A stretch of 37,332 nucleotides of DNA, taken from the IMG/VR virus record IMGVR_UViG_3300009103_000080, positions 1-37,332 of that record, one strand, 5' to 3'. This document shows, piece after piece, positions 13,067 through 22,538 of the stretch. Below the pieces are notes generated by a model. The model saw only the letters and a program-made list of their open reading frames with translations. It had not been told where the DNA came from and ran no database searches. Each line of letters begins with the position of its first letter. Position 1 is the first letter of the stretch. This DNA comes from a virus. Both the position numbers and the translations under genes were made by a program.

Positions 13067-15943
13067 GTGGCTGTTAGAGGTGCTGACGTTAACGCCCTGG
13101 GCGACGGCATTCAGGCGAACGCCCCATCAAAGGGGTCGTTCGCGCTCAACATGCTGCATCTCAATAACTCCTGGCAGGTCCGAAAGGGCTTTGGTCAGGT
13201 AACGCAGTTCGACACCACGATGGCCAACCCGATCGAGGGCGCCACGGCGGAGTGGGGCTACCGCAAGCACCTCGGGTCTAGCCTAATAAAGACGAACTTC
13301 GGCAACCTTCAGATGCTCTCGGTGTTCATTGCGGACGTGAATACGGCGGAGATTCAGGCTGACGATGCGGCCGGCGAAGATGCGGCAGCTCCGGTCTTCC
13401 CCGTCTACCTTGTGAGCATTTACGACATCACCACCAAAGAGCGCTTCGAGGTGCCACTGTACATCCACACGAGTCAGACGACTGCCACAGCGTCGTTTAC
13501 GGATGTTGGCACGGGCGATGCGACAGGCAGAGGTAGCTCGCACCCGCCGTCCGTGGAGGAGGTGCCTGACGCGGCTGGCCAGTATCAGACCTGCGCTGGC
13601 CAGAGTTTCGCGGCGTGGATAAAGGCCTCCGACGAGTTCTTCTTCTTCGAAGAGCACAGAGATATCCTCTACTTCGGTAACAGCGTCGTTGGCTTGTGGG
13701 CGTACCTTCCGGCGTCGTTCAATGGGTCGAGGCCGATGTCAATCGACATGCTCAACGAGCGAGGTGCTGCTCAGGCTTACAGCGAGTCGAGCATGATAAC
13801 GCCCGTGGTGCTGAGCCCAGGCATCAACACCGATGCCTTTGTGTACCTCAGGGCGTCTGACATGCCCAAGGTCACAGATGTCGCTGTGGTCCAGAACAGG
13901 ATGGTCTACGCATCCGACTTCTCTCTGTTCTTCTCCGACCCTGGATTCCCAAGCTCGATCATGGCGAGCAACTTTATCCAGGTCCCGTCCGAGGAGCGGG
14001 TTGTGGCCATCGCAGAGCACAACTCGAATGTTTTAATATTTACCCAAAACGAGACGTGGCTCTACCAGCCGTCTGTCGGCGCAATTGTTAGTGCCGGGAA
14101 GTTGACGAGGGTTAGCGATCACGTCGGATGCGTTGGCCCAAACGCCATAACGTCCATGGGTGAGGCACTCGTGTGGGTGGACGATAGCGGCGTCTACGCA
14201 ACGACAGGTGGCCTCACGATCAATCCGCTATCAAATGACGTGATGCCCTTCTTTGGCGGAGAGGGCATGCCCAACCCTCTGACGTCGTTTTATGCTGACG
14301 GTGGCGCAACAAACGCGGGGGAGCAGTACGAGATCTCGCTCGACATGCGCTCAGATGGCGTTAAGGCTACGTATGTCCCAGCTCTACGCACTGCGTTTTT
14401 AACCATCCCTGCGCTCGATGGGGCGCTCGCCCTTACGGACGGCAAGTGGGCATGGTGGTCGTTTCAGTCGATCGCCAACGGCCCAGACATAGACTCGGGC
14501 ATACTGTCTAACATCGAGGCCCCGTGGCTCCTTGCCCATCAGGACGATCTGTTCTTGTTGGGCGGTGCGGATGTTCAGCCGCTTGACGATACCGCTATCC
14601 AGTTTAGGGATTACGCGCCGTTCTTCTTCCCGCTTGAGCGGGACACTACCTCTAGGTCGTTCTACATCCTTCAGTACGGCCGAGGTGGTGCAATCGACCG
14701 AAGCGTTAGCTCGGAGGACCATAGGCGTGTGACCGGCTCATGGCAGAGGCAGGAGTCTGGCCCGGTCCTTGGCACGGGCGGGCTCTACTTTCACGATCCA
14801 ATACCCATCCCAGTGGGCTATACGTTTCTTAATGGCGTCACATCTACAGACGCCAACATGTTCTGGGTCCCGGTCAGTCTTGTGCTTCCGAATGATACGT
14901 TCTCCCCGTCATCGCCAGAGGGGGTGGATAGGATTGAGGCCCATGTTTCATTTGATGCGACGCATTGGCGCCCGGTTTCAAACGGTGCCGGTGGCGTTGA
15001 CATCTATGTGCCACCAGAGCGACTGCCCATAGGGCCGCCAGCTGTGGTTCCAGCTATAACTGCGACCACGTACGACGACGCCGCATTGACCATACCGAGC
15101 GCGACCGGCCCGTATATGCAGATACTGTTCGATGGTGGCGCCGTCGGCCCCGTTTGGACACACAAGCCCTACCTGAATCTCCAGCACAATCGGCACAATC
15201 CCATTTGTTTCATACCGATGGGCCGGATCATTGCCCCGTTCCCGTTTGAGAGGAACACGAGCACGATGGCGTGGTATTGCTATAGTGGCCCAAATCTACA
15301 GGACACAGGCGCCGCTCCTCCAATTGATGTGGATGTTGGGTTCTACGTGTTCAATAGATGGTCCCTGGGGTCTGCATTTAAGCGCGTGGAGGACCGCGTC
15401 GCCCAGCCCGTTGACTGGGCCTACAAGTCCACCAACATCGGCCTTGAGCAAGGTGACGTCGTTAAGCTTCGCGGAACGTGGACCAACCTCCTAAGCCACG
15501 GGACTGGCACAGACCGTCTGGACACCGTTGCGCTTACGTGGCCCTACGGGCTCTTCAACACCGCGCTCGGAAGCGATCGGAAAGAGTGGATTAACCAGTT
15601 TGTTGATTACACTGGAGACCCGCCAGCGATAGAGAGCATCAACGACACCCAGACCTTGCGCACCCGCGTGAAGAGGTCGGACGGCGCACTCGTTAATAAG
15701 ACCTTCCAGACCGGTGGCGCTGACATCGTGTGGGGACAGGTGGGTGTTGGGGCCGCCGACGGCAACGTCGTCGTCGGGGACGAAGACACAAGCATTATAT
15801 CCGTTAGCACAAGCATGAAGGGCCAGTCCGTAAGCGTGATGCACTTCGGCCATATGATGAATCGAGCCGAAAAGGTGATGATCGAGGGCATAGTGGCAAC
15901 CCTTCGGGCGAGGCGAGGGTCTCGCCGAAGAAGGGGGCGCTGA
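13067..15943 (+). CDS. Tail nozzle / hub protein (beta-propeller type)
   Basis: 958 residues. The start (NALGDGIQAN...LNNSWQVRKGFGQVTQFD) and middle (NVLIFTQNETWLYQ, LTRVSDHVGCVGPNAITSMGEALVWVDDSGVYATT) are typical of podoviral nozzle proteins such as tail-tube-B/P22 gp10 types, which recur as strands with W, Y and D at turns. The second half is a large beta-rich extension with an EDTSIISVS-like strand, ending RRGSRRRRGR. That part may bind the tail spike or adhesin proteins encoded next. A GTG start lies 7 bp after the adaptor gene. Confidence 0.7.
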   Translation: MAVRGADVNALGDGIQANAPSKGSFALNMLHLNNSWQVRKGFGQVTQFDTTMANPIEGATAEWGYRKHLGSSLIKTNFGNLQMLSVFIADVNTAEIQADDAAGEDAAAPVFPVYLVSIYDITTKERFEVPLYIHTSQTTATASFTDVGTGDATGRGSSHPPSVEEVPDAAGQYQTCAGQSFAAWIKASDEFFFFEEHRDILYFGNSVVGLWAYLPASFNGSRPMSIDMLNERGAAQAYSESSMITPVVLSPGINTDAFVYLRASDMPKVTDVAVVQNRMVYASDFSLFFSDPGFPSSIMASNFIQVPSEERVVAIAEHNSNVLIFTQNETWLYQPSVGAIVSAGKLTRVSDHVGCVGPNAITSMGEALVWVDDSGVYATTGGLTINPLSNDVMPFFGGEGMPNPLTSFYADGGATNAGEQYEISLDMRSDGVKATYVPALRTAFLTIPALDGALALTDGKWAWWSFQSIANGPDIDSGILSNIEAPWLLAHQDDLFLLGGADVQPLDDTAIQFRDYAPFFFPLERDTTSRSFYILQYGRGGAIDRSVSSEDHRRVTGSWQRQESGPVLGTGGLYFHDPIPIPVGYTFLNGVTSTDANMFWVPVSLVLPNDTFSPSSPEGVDRIEAHVSFDATHWRPVSNGAGGVDIYVPPERLPIGPPAVVPAITATTYDDAALTIPSATGPYMQILFDGGAVGPVWTHKPYLNLQHNRHNPICFIPMGRIIAPFPFERNTSTMAWYCYSGPNLQDTGAAPPIDVDVGFYVFNRWSLGSAFKRVEDRVAQPVDWAYKSTNIGLEQGDVVKLRGTWTNLLSHGTGTDRLDTVALTWPYGLFNTALGSDRKEWINQFVDYTGDPPAIESINDTQTLRTRVKRSDGALVNKTFQTGGADIVWGQVGVGAADGNVVVGDEDTSIISVSTSMKGQSVSVMHFGHMMNRAEKVMIEGIVATLRARRGSRRRRGR

Positions 15944-16542
15944 TGGGGAGGACTGGGATTTACGAGAAGATCCTTCGGCCCACCAGGGGCCGCAAGGAGG
16001 CTAACGATCAGGCTCAGTCGGATCAGTCTGACCAGATGACGGCATCGCTCGGACTACTGCTCGCAGGGTCTGCTGTCGAAGAGGAGCGCAAGTCAGGGAA
16101 CCGGTGGAACCTGAGCGAGGGCAGCTATGGCGCAGCGCGCCTAGAGAAGCCAGACGGAAGCATTAATGGGGTTGCCGGAGGGGCCAGGTTCACCAGGATG
16201 TCGTCTTTCGGCGCCCGCACCACAGTGTCCGGGGTCGAGTTTACCGATGAAGGCGACACGGCCACCCCGTTCCTGGTGAAGGTAGGGCCAGGTGCGTCGG
16301 TCCTGTTCAATGGCTGCACATTTATTCGCACCGTCGCGAACGCTTCGTACGTTGACGTTGATGCGGATGCCTACGCAATCTTCACCGGCTGCGTGTTTAG
16401 AGGGCCAGGGTCTACCGTGGTGCCACCAGCGCAGGTCATTGTTTACAGCGGCCCCGTAGCGTCGGTGTGGGTGGTTGCGTCGTTTAACTACACCGGGACA
16501 CTGTTCGCAGGCGTCTCTACGTCGGGGGTCATACAACCATGA
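15943..16542 (+). CDS. Short tail protein with beta-helix-like repeats
   Basis: 199 residues. The N-terminal 60 are polar and Gln/Ser-rich with a short hydrophobic stretch (ASLGLLLAGSAV). Residues about 90-185 contain repeating strand-turn units ending in G-x-x-F (SGVEFTD, FNGCTFIRT, FTGCVFRGP), the pattern of a right-handed parallel beta-helix as in tail spikes. It is too short for a full spike, so it may be a cap or adaptor for one. The ATG overlaps the nozzle stop (TGATG). No enzymatic residues are evident. Confidence 0.5.
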   Translation: MGRTGIYEKILRPTRGRKEANDQAQSDQSDQMTASLGLLLAGSAVEEERKSGNRWNLSEGSYGAARLEKPDGSINGVAGGARFTRMSSFGARTTVSGVEFTDEGDTATPFLVKVGPGASVLFNGCTFIRTVANASYVDVDADAYAIFTGCVFRGPGSTVVPPAQVIVYSGPVASVWVVASFNYTGTLFAGVSTSGVIQP

Positions 16543-17639
16543 CGTGGCGCAAGAACCCAAGAGAGGTCACAGACGAGCACTTCTCCGACGGCACCACCAT
16601 CGATGGCAATCGCATCGATAAGGCTCTCGGCGACGTGGTCGATAACTTCAATGACATCTCATACGGATACCTGCGGAAGAGGTGGGTCCCCGTCACCTAT
16701 GTTGCCGGGTGGTCACCGCAGTCACCTGAGTCGATTGACGCCGCAGGCGAGACGGGCCTCGACCCAGACGCACCGTTTGCGTGGCTCCCTGAAGTTCCCC
16801 CACTCCCGGCAAACCAGGGGGATGAGTTGATGGGAGGGCTGATCGCCCCAACACATCGGTGGCCATGGCTGCGTGTGCGCAACTTTGCCCAGGAAGTGGC
16901 GGATGGGACGCTTGGGTCGTCTCTTGGCGACGACGTCGTGTTCTCTAACCCGTATAGGCTTAAGGGCGTTCGTGTGGGCGGTATCGACCCCTTTGGCGGA
17001 ACGGTTGTTACGCCGGGCGTTCCCCCCGCCCAGCCAGAGCAGGAGAACACAACTGAGCCCATCGGTGCGCAGTTTGCATGGACTCGGTCTTGGTTCATCT
17101 CCCCTCCGAGCATCTTGGATGCGATCGACCTTGTGCTAACCGTGGACCAGACGGGCGGCCTCAGCCCACCAGGCGCCGTGTACACCAACGGTGCGCTCGA
17201 TGACCTTGACATAGACCTGCCGGCAAACCTTGCGCTCGTTATATCCGCGTCGGTGGACAGCGAGTTCGACAGAGAGGACCGAAACATGTCCGACGTCGAG
17301 GTGCTGCGACGAGGCTTTAACGTGTCGAGAGACCAGATAAGCCCACTGCCCCTCCCCCCGTCTGGCGCAGGCGTGCCAGCGTATGACGACTTTGTTCCGA
17401 TGGTCAACGAGCCTGCTGGGCCGTTTGGGTCCATTGGCCTCGTAGGCGCTACCACGGCAAAGGGCGTCCATGTGCGGCTGTCGGAGCTGAACATACCCGT
17501 CCATCAGGGCGCCAGGGTGCGCATCAGCGTGGTCATACCCCGATTCGACCCTGCGGGGTCAGCGTGGGGGGAGCTTCCGTGGCTCATGCAGAAGGTGGAC
17601 ATGACCGTCACGATGCTCGAAGAGGTCACCCGTGGGTAA
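16539..17639 (+). CDS. Tail/virion protein A, N-terminal motif shared with the next gene
   Basis: 366 residues, beta-rich and acidic. The N-terminus EVTDEHFSDGTTIDGNRIDKALGDV resembles that of the following gene (T-x5-GTT-x7-AL spacing), which suggests a common anchoring segment. The C-terminus (GARVRISVVIPRF...WLMQKVDMTVTMLEE) is again similar in outline to part of the next protein. It is probably a fibre or spike component fitted onto the nozzle. The start overlaps the previous stop (ATGA). No known family recognised. Confidence 0.55.
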   Translation: MTWRKNPREVTDEHFSDGTTIDGNRIDKALGDVVDNFNDISYGYLRKRWVPVTYVAGWSPQSPESIDAAGETGLDPDAPFAWLPEVPPLPANQGDELMGGLIAPTHRWPWLRVRNFAQEVADGTLGSSLGDDVVFSNPYRLKGVRVGGIDPFGGTVVTPGVPPAQPEQENTTEPIGAQFAWTRSWFISPPSILDAIDLVLTVDQTGGLSPPGAVYTNGALDDLDIDLPANLALVISASVDSEFDREDRNMSDVEVLRRGFNVSRDQISPLPLPPSGAGVPAYDDFVPMVNEPAGPFGSIGLVGATTAKGVHVRLSELNIPVHQGARVRISVVIPRFDPAGSAWGELPWLMQKVDMTVTMLEEVTRG

Positions 17640-19614
17640 GATCACAAGGAAGAAGCTCGCGCGTGGCACAACGCTGGTGCCTGAGCATGTGAGCGATGCA
17701 CTCAACCAGGCAGCGCTGGAAATAGGCACGTCCAACGTAGAGCGCGACCAGACAGATGCACCACTCGGCCCCTTCTACGTCAACATCTCCCTCCCATACC
17801 TCAGCCACGAGGTGAAGCCATCAGGCACCTTCACCGTCCCGTTCGTGCTGCCACCACCACAAGACTCGTTCGCGCTCAACACGTCCGACCTAACGCCGAG
17901 CGGCTACTCCCCAGGATACACGCCGGCACAACCACAAACGCATCTCCGGTCTGTGAGCTTCTCGTTCGATCAACGGGCCGAGCCCGCCGCCATTGCTAGC
18001 CATCTGTGGCAGTTCTCTGGAGAGGACATTGACATGACCTCGTCAACGCCCACGCGGGTGTTTTCGGGGTGGTTTGGGCTATCTACAGAGCAAGGTAAGC
18101 TTGTCTTTGAAGACTCGTGGCGCCTGGATATTCGCCTTAGCATTAAAGAGAAGGGGCAGTGGTACTTCGGAGATGAGTACCCACACAAGCCAGCCAGGGA
18201 GGTGTGGTCAGCACTTATCCCCTCCTCGGCGTATGCGGGCAAAGACCTTAGGGCCAACCCATTCTTGCAGGATAGCATCGACCTCCTCATCGATCCGTAT
18301 AAGACGTATGTGTTTGAAGTAAGCTGTCCGCAGCTTGATGACACGGAGCCATCCGGCGTTCCCCTCATTCCACGCGGACGCTTCCTGGTGCTCCCGTCTG
18401 TGGAGATCAGCATGCGCTTTACGGCTGAGCTGATGGACAGGGATAGCGGCCCGGTTGATGTGCAGAATATACCGGAACGAGGCGGCGCTGGCCCAAACGT
18501 CTTTGGCTCAAAGACCGCGCCAACGGTCACCATCACAACGCCTAACCCAGGAGATCCGGTCGAGGCCGACTCGGTAGCAGGGGTCGAGGCCAACATTACC
18601 AACATCGACGACGAGTTCGTGGCCAAGTTTGAGGGCGGCTATAACAAGTACGCCGACACCCCGCCAACGGAGTCGCTGGCAAACGCAGCAGCCTATGAGG
18701 TTATCACCCTCCCGCTATTCCAAAACGGGGCCCACGGCGGGATTAGTGCGCACAACACATTCAGCAACACATGGCCGTATCTCGGCAGTGACTCAACGCA
18801 GGCAGGAACGCACAACCTCATGTCCCTGTTCGACAGGAGGATTATCCCTGTCCGACACTCGTACACGATTGAGCATGTGTTCTTGGCATGGAACTGGACC
18901 GCATGGAGGCCGCTTAACGCATTTGAGGATGGGTATCCGGGCGGGAGCGGAAACTCAGCAACTCCACCTCTAAACGGCGCCCCCGCGCCACTCGTATCGC
19001 CACCGGCACCGTCTCAGCACGCCTTTATCGTGTGCCCATCCGAGAATGTTAGACTGTCGTTTGGTGTGGGGATTGGCACAGGCACCTCCTCCGACACGTT
19101 TGCCTACCAGCAGGTTGCTGGCCTCGAACTTGAAGACCCAAATGGATTCGCGTTGGGCTCATCTGCGCTTACTGGGTGGGGGGAGGGCACAAGTCTCGTC
19201 GACAGGGTGATGGCCGTGTCTGACCCTCCTCTAGGGCTTATTGGCTCATCGCCATCGGATGGGCTCGATCACTGGAACTGGGAGATGCACTCAGTGCCGC
19301 TCGTGGGTCCTGCAACCGGCGCGGGTTACACGCAATCACCGGCCCAGCAGGGGCAGCCCATATTCATGGGCCCAGGGTGGTCAAACACAAGGGATCGGTC
19401 GAATGTTGACGGCGGCATCCCAAGCACAGAGGGGGCGGAGAAGTGGCTTGAGGTCCGAGCGGCGCTCTATAGTACCGATCTTCCATCCGGGCAGCTATCC
19501 CTGGCGCCCCTCCCGCCTGTATATGGAACAGGTCTTCGGGATATGAGCAGCATCCTTGTAGGGTATGGCGGCTGCTACGTGTACATTATCTGTAAGAAAC
19601 ACCTGACGAGGTAA
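17632..19614 (+). CDS. Tail/virion protein B, likely receptor-binding or fibre protein
   Basis: 660 residues, beta-rich with many Pro/Gly/Ser turns and few charges in long stretches. The first 30 residues (KITRKKLARGTTLVPEHVSDALNQA) share the GTT...AL arrangement of the preceding protein. A middle domain has Trp-rich segments (EHVFLAWNWTAWRPLNAF, DHWNWEMHSVPL). The end is hydrophobic with two cysteines (GGCYVYIICKKHLTR). Size and place suggest the variable host-contact protein, which is inference. The GTG start overlaps the upstream stop. Confidence 0.5.
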   Translation: MGKITRKKLARGTTLVPEHVSDALNQAALEIGTSNVERDQTDAPLGPFYVNISLPYLSHEVKPSGTFTVPFVLPPPQDSFALNTSDLTPSGYSPGYTPAQPQTHLRSVSFSFDQRAEPAAIASHLWQFSGEDIDMTSSTPTRVFSGWFGLSTEQGKLVFEDSWRLDIRLSIKEKGQWYFGDEYPHKPAREVWSALIPSSAYAGKDLRANPFLQDSIDLLIDPYKTYVFEVSCPQLDDTEPSGVPLIPRGRFLVLPSVEISMRFTAELMDRDSGPVDVQNIPERGGAGPNVFGSKTAPTVTITTPNPGDPVEADSVAGVEANITNIDDEFVAKFEGGYNKYADTPPTESLANAAAYEVITLPLFQNGAHGGISAHNTFSNTWPYLGSDSTQAGTHNLMSLFDRRIIPVRHSYTIEHVFLAWNWTAWRPLNAFEDGYPGGSGNSATPPLNGAPAPLVSPPAPSQHAFIVCPSENVRLSFGVGIGTGTSSDTFAYQQVAGLELEDPNGFALGSSALTGWGEGTSLVDRVMAVSDPPLGLIGSSPSDGLDHWNWEMHSVPLVGPATGAGYTQSPAQQGQPIFMGPGWSNTRDRSNVDGGIPSTEGAEKWLEVRAALYSTDLPSGQLSLAPLPPVYGTGLRDMSSILVGYGGCYVYIICKKHLTR

Positions 19615-19617
19615 CCA

Positions 19618-20289
19618 ATGGCCAAGTACACAACCACTGATCACTACGGCGATCGAACGGCATGGGGGGAGCGCTCAAAGCCTGAGGGGATACTCGGGAT
19701 TGGTGAGGGCTACACATTCAGCGGGACGCCAGAGCTGTCAGCTCGCCTCAACCCACTCCATGGCGAGCAGCAGCGGGCGGAAGAGGCCCAGCGCAGAGCC
19801 CTTGAGGACTACCAGGCAGACCTGATGAGGGCCCCAGACGCAGCAAGGCGTGCCATGAGGGGTGAGATCGCGCGCGGAATGGCAGGCGCGATGGGTCAGT
19901 CTGGCGCACCAATGGGGGGCGGGAGTGCCGCGCTCCTGCGTGAGCAAGCGCTCCGTGGCGGCCTCGCTGGGGCGCAGTTCGAGGCCGAGACTCTGCCCGC
20001 ATTGAGCCTCGCCAGGTCGGAGGCTGCGCAGAGGCAGGCTGAGCTTGGCGCAGCGCGTGCGGAGCGAAGCGGTCAGCGCAGGGCTGAGCTAATGAATCAG
20101 CTCAATGCCATCAAGTCATCGCACTCCGGGTTCTTCTCGGACGACACGTCAGCCATGGCACGTGACATTATTGCGTTGGCAGAGGTCGAGACCGACCCGT
20201 ATCAGCGCGAGTGGCTCTACCAAGAGGCATCGCGCATTCGAAGCACCCCGTCGAACATGTTTACCAACATGGGCGGATCGAGCATCTAA
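19618..20289 (+). CDS. Internal virion / ejection protein A (helical)
   Basis: 223 residues, dominated by Ala, Arg, Glu and Gln, with long amphipathic helices (EEAQRRALEDYQADLMRAPDAARRAMRGEIARG, SLARSEAAQRQAELGAARAERSG) and a Gly-rich central hinge (GAMGQSGAPMGGGS). It is the first of three helical proteins in front of the endolysin, the arrangement of podoviral ejection proteins (T7 gp14-15-16 type). The assignment is by order and composition, not by a clear sequence match. Confidence 0.5.
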   Translation: MAKYTTTDHYGDRTAWGERSKPEGILGIGEGYTFSGTPELSARLNPLHGEQQRAEEAQRRALEDYQADLMRAPDAARRAMRGEIARGMAGAMGQSGAPMGGGSAALLREQALRGGLAGAQFEAETLPALSLARSEAAQRQAELGAARAERSGQRRAELMNQLNAIKSSHSGFFSDDTSAMARDIIALAEVETDPYQREWLYQEASRIRSTPSNMFTNMGGSSI

Positions 20290-22535
20290 TGGGACGAATC
20301 GTTATACCAAGGCCACGGGTTGGGCAGCAGCGCTTCTTTAGGGAGGGCGTGCAGCTTCGACCAAGGACCGATGGGAAGTTTGGCAAGGAGGAGCTGGACT
20401 TCCTCGTCGGCGCCATCGACCAGGCCGTCATGATCGGAAGCCGCCTCTACAAAGAAGGTAGCCAAGGCAGCCTCGGGCCAGACGCAGAGAGGGCCCAGGG
20501 ACTCGCCGAAGCGCGCCGGCTCAAGATTAAGGAGTACACAGACGCCGGAATGTCTGATGACGAGGCCCGTAAGCGCGCCCTTCAGGACGAGGGCTACGCC
20601 CCACGCGCTGATGCCGCTGCGGAGGCGCTCGGCGCTACCGGCGGCATGACCGCAGGGGCAGGCGGATTCATTAGAAGCACTGCCGACTCCGCGCCCACAC
20701 CCACGCCCCCAGAGCCACAACAGCAGCTCGGTGCCGGCAGGGGTGCCATGGCTGGGCGCGTGAGCCCAGAAGAGCAGTACGAGTCCGGCCTCCTTGCCGG
20801 CGCGCAGTTCTACAGGGACCAGGTGGCCACCCCAGGCACTGAAGCGTATAGGGAGAAGTGGTCGCGAGAGGGCCAGGCAGTGGCCGCGTCCCCCGGCGAC
20901 TTTCGGACAACGCCGCCCTGGCAGCAGTCGTACTGGAGCGATCGAGGCCAGGCTCTCGCAAACAGGCCACCGCTTGGAGACCCCGCCAACCCGGTCCAGT
21001 TAGAGCCAATGGTCGCAGAGCCGGCGACCGTCAATCGAGGAGAGTCGGGCAGACACGTCGCATCTCTACAGCGCCTGCTCAATGCGCATGGCGCTGGGTT
21101 GCGCGTTGATGGCGTCTTCGGCCCAAGGACACAGGCCGCAGTGGCGCAGTTCCAAGGGCAGATGGCGATGCCCGTGACCGGCGCCGTAGACGAGGTCACG
21201 GTTCAGGCCCTATCCCAGCCACCGTACATCCCTCAGCCCCCTTTCACCGAGGAGGCAGCGTGGCGCGATGTTGGCCTCTCTCCCGATATGGACCTTACTG
21301 CCCAGGCGGAATCCTTTCCGACACAGCGGGCCGCCGCACCACAGCAGGTCGCCCCACCACAGCAACCCGCGCCACGGGCGCAAGAGGAGCAGGCCGCCAA
21401 GCAATACCTGACCGGACTTCCCCCTGAGCGCCAGAACCGCGTCGCAGCCGCAGCCAAGCAGTTAATGGACCAGCAAGGAGGCGACCTCCGCACAGCGCTC
21501 TTGCGTGTGGCCATTGCTGAGCGGAAGGCGATCGAAGACGCCGAGGCCAGTAAGTCTCGCCGCCTCAACCTCTTCGGCAAAGACGAGGGCCAGCTCCGGG
21601 TGATGTTCCACGGCGCCACCGACGACAAGCAGCGTCAGCGCATCATGCAGGCAGTGGCCGATACCGCTGTTGCGAGCGGATGGAAAGACCTGGTGCTTGG
21701 CACCCACAAGCGAGAGGCGCAGGAGAGGGTTGCCAAGGGCTATAGGCCAGAGGTGAAGAAGAAGGAGACCCCACTCTCCAAGCGTATGGCCGAGCTGATG
21801 CTCATGGAGTCCAAGATAATGGGCTACCGGGGGCGTGAGAGGCGGGCAGAGGAGCTTCACGATCCCAAGCTCCAGAAGATGGCCGAGGCCACCCGCAAGC
21901 TCAGGCTGGCCAATGACAAGGCTGCGGCAAAACTAGCCGCCGCAGCAAAACGTCAGCCACCTGGCGCTAGCAAGATCATCGATCAGGCCGCTTTTTGGAT
22001 GTACTACCACAAAAGAAGGAACCTCATTACTGACGAGCAGTGGCGAAAAGGCGCAGGCCCATTCCATGAGGCGACAGAAAGGGACAGCATTATTCTGAAG
22101 GCAAAAGCGGCCGGCGCGTCAAAGAGGTCACTGGACATCATCCACAGGGCAACTCAGCGCATGCCCACGAGCAAGGCCCCGAAGGGCCCCAAGCCGCTGA
22201 CCGAGGCCGAGCGCACCCGGCGTGCTGTTATTGACCGTGACGCCCAGTGGGCCATTGACCTCATGGGGGATGTGGGTGGCATAGATAGTCCCGCTCACCT
22301 GAAACTGCTCGCCGAAAACCAACTAGAGACCGGGAACTGGTCAGGGCTCATGGGCACGCTCCGCGAGCTACAGGGCGCAGTGGCCGAAGACGGCGACGTG
22401 TACGATGAGGACGTCAAGCGCCTCAACAAGCTCGCCAAGGCCGTATCGGAAAAGGCGGTTGATGAGGAAGCGAATCTCGGCACCTACGATGTCACCTCTG
22501 GAACAATCACCCCTCCCCCAGGCCAGCCGGAGTAA
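20289..22535 (+). CDS. Internal virion / ejection protein B with peptidoglycan-binding domain
   Basis: 748 residues from the ATG that overlaps the previous stop (TAATG). It is mostly charged helix, with a Pro/Gln-rich linker region at about 135-160 and 360-385. Residues about 250-310 fit the three-helix peptidoglycan-binding domain (PG_binding_1): RGESGRHVASLQRLLNAHG, LRVDGVFGPRTQAAVAQFQ, VTGAVDEVTVQAL. A cell-wall-binding domain in an ejected protein would hold the channel against the murein during DNA delivery. The rest is Lys/Arg/Glu-rich coiled coil. A frame extension to 20211 lies in the previous gene and is unlikely. Confidence 0.6.
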   Translation: MGRIVIPRPRVGQQRFFREGVQLRPRTDGKFGKEELDFLVGAIDQAVMIGSRLYKEGSQGSLGPDAERAQGLAEARRLKIKEYTDAGMSDDEARKRALQDEGYAPRADAAAEALGATGGMTAGAGGFIRSTADSAPTPTPPEPQQQLGAGRGAMAGRVSPEEQYESGLLAGAQFYRDQVATPGTEAYREKWSREGQAVAASPGDFRTTPPWQQSYWSDRGQALANRPPLGDPANPVQLEPMVAEPATVNRGESGRHVASLQRLLNAHGAGLRVDGVFGPRTQAAVAQFQGQMAMPVTGAVDEVTVQALSQPPYIPQPPFTEEAAWRDVGLSPDMDLTAQAESFPTQRAAAPQQVAPPQQPAPRAQEEQAAKQYLTGLPPERQNRVAAAAKQLMDQQGGDLRTALLRVAIAERKAIEDAEASKSRRLNLFGKDEGQLRVMFHGATDDKQRQRIMQAVADTAVASGWKDLVLGTHKREAQERVAKGYRPEVKKKETPLSKRMAELMLMESKIMGYRGRERRAEELHDPKLQKMAEATRKLRLANDKAAAKLAAAAKRQPPGASKIIDQAAFWMYYHKRRNLITDEQWRKGAGPFHEATERDSIILKAKAAGASKRSLDIIHRATQRMPTSKAPKGPKPLTEAERTRRAVIDRDAQWAIDLMGDVGGIDSPAHLKLLAENQLETGNWSGLMGTLRELQGAVAEDGDVYDEDVKRLNKLAKAVSEKAVDEEANLGTYDVTSGTITPPPGQPE

Positions 22536-22538
22536 GCC

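Noticed and set aside
16697-17494. 265-aa reading frame on the minus strand
   Set aside because: Opposite a well-supported tail gene, Ser/Pro-rich low-complexity product, no ribosome-binding site.
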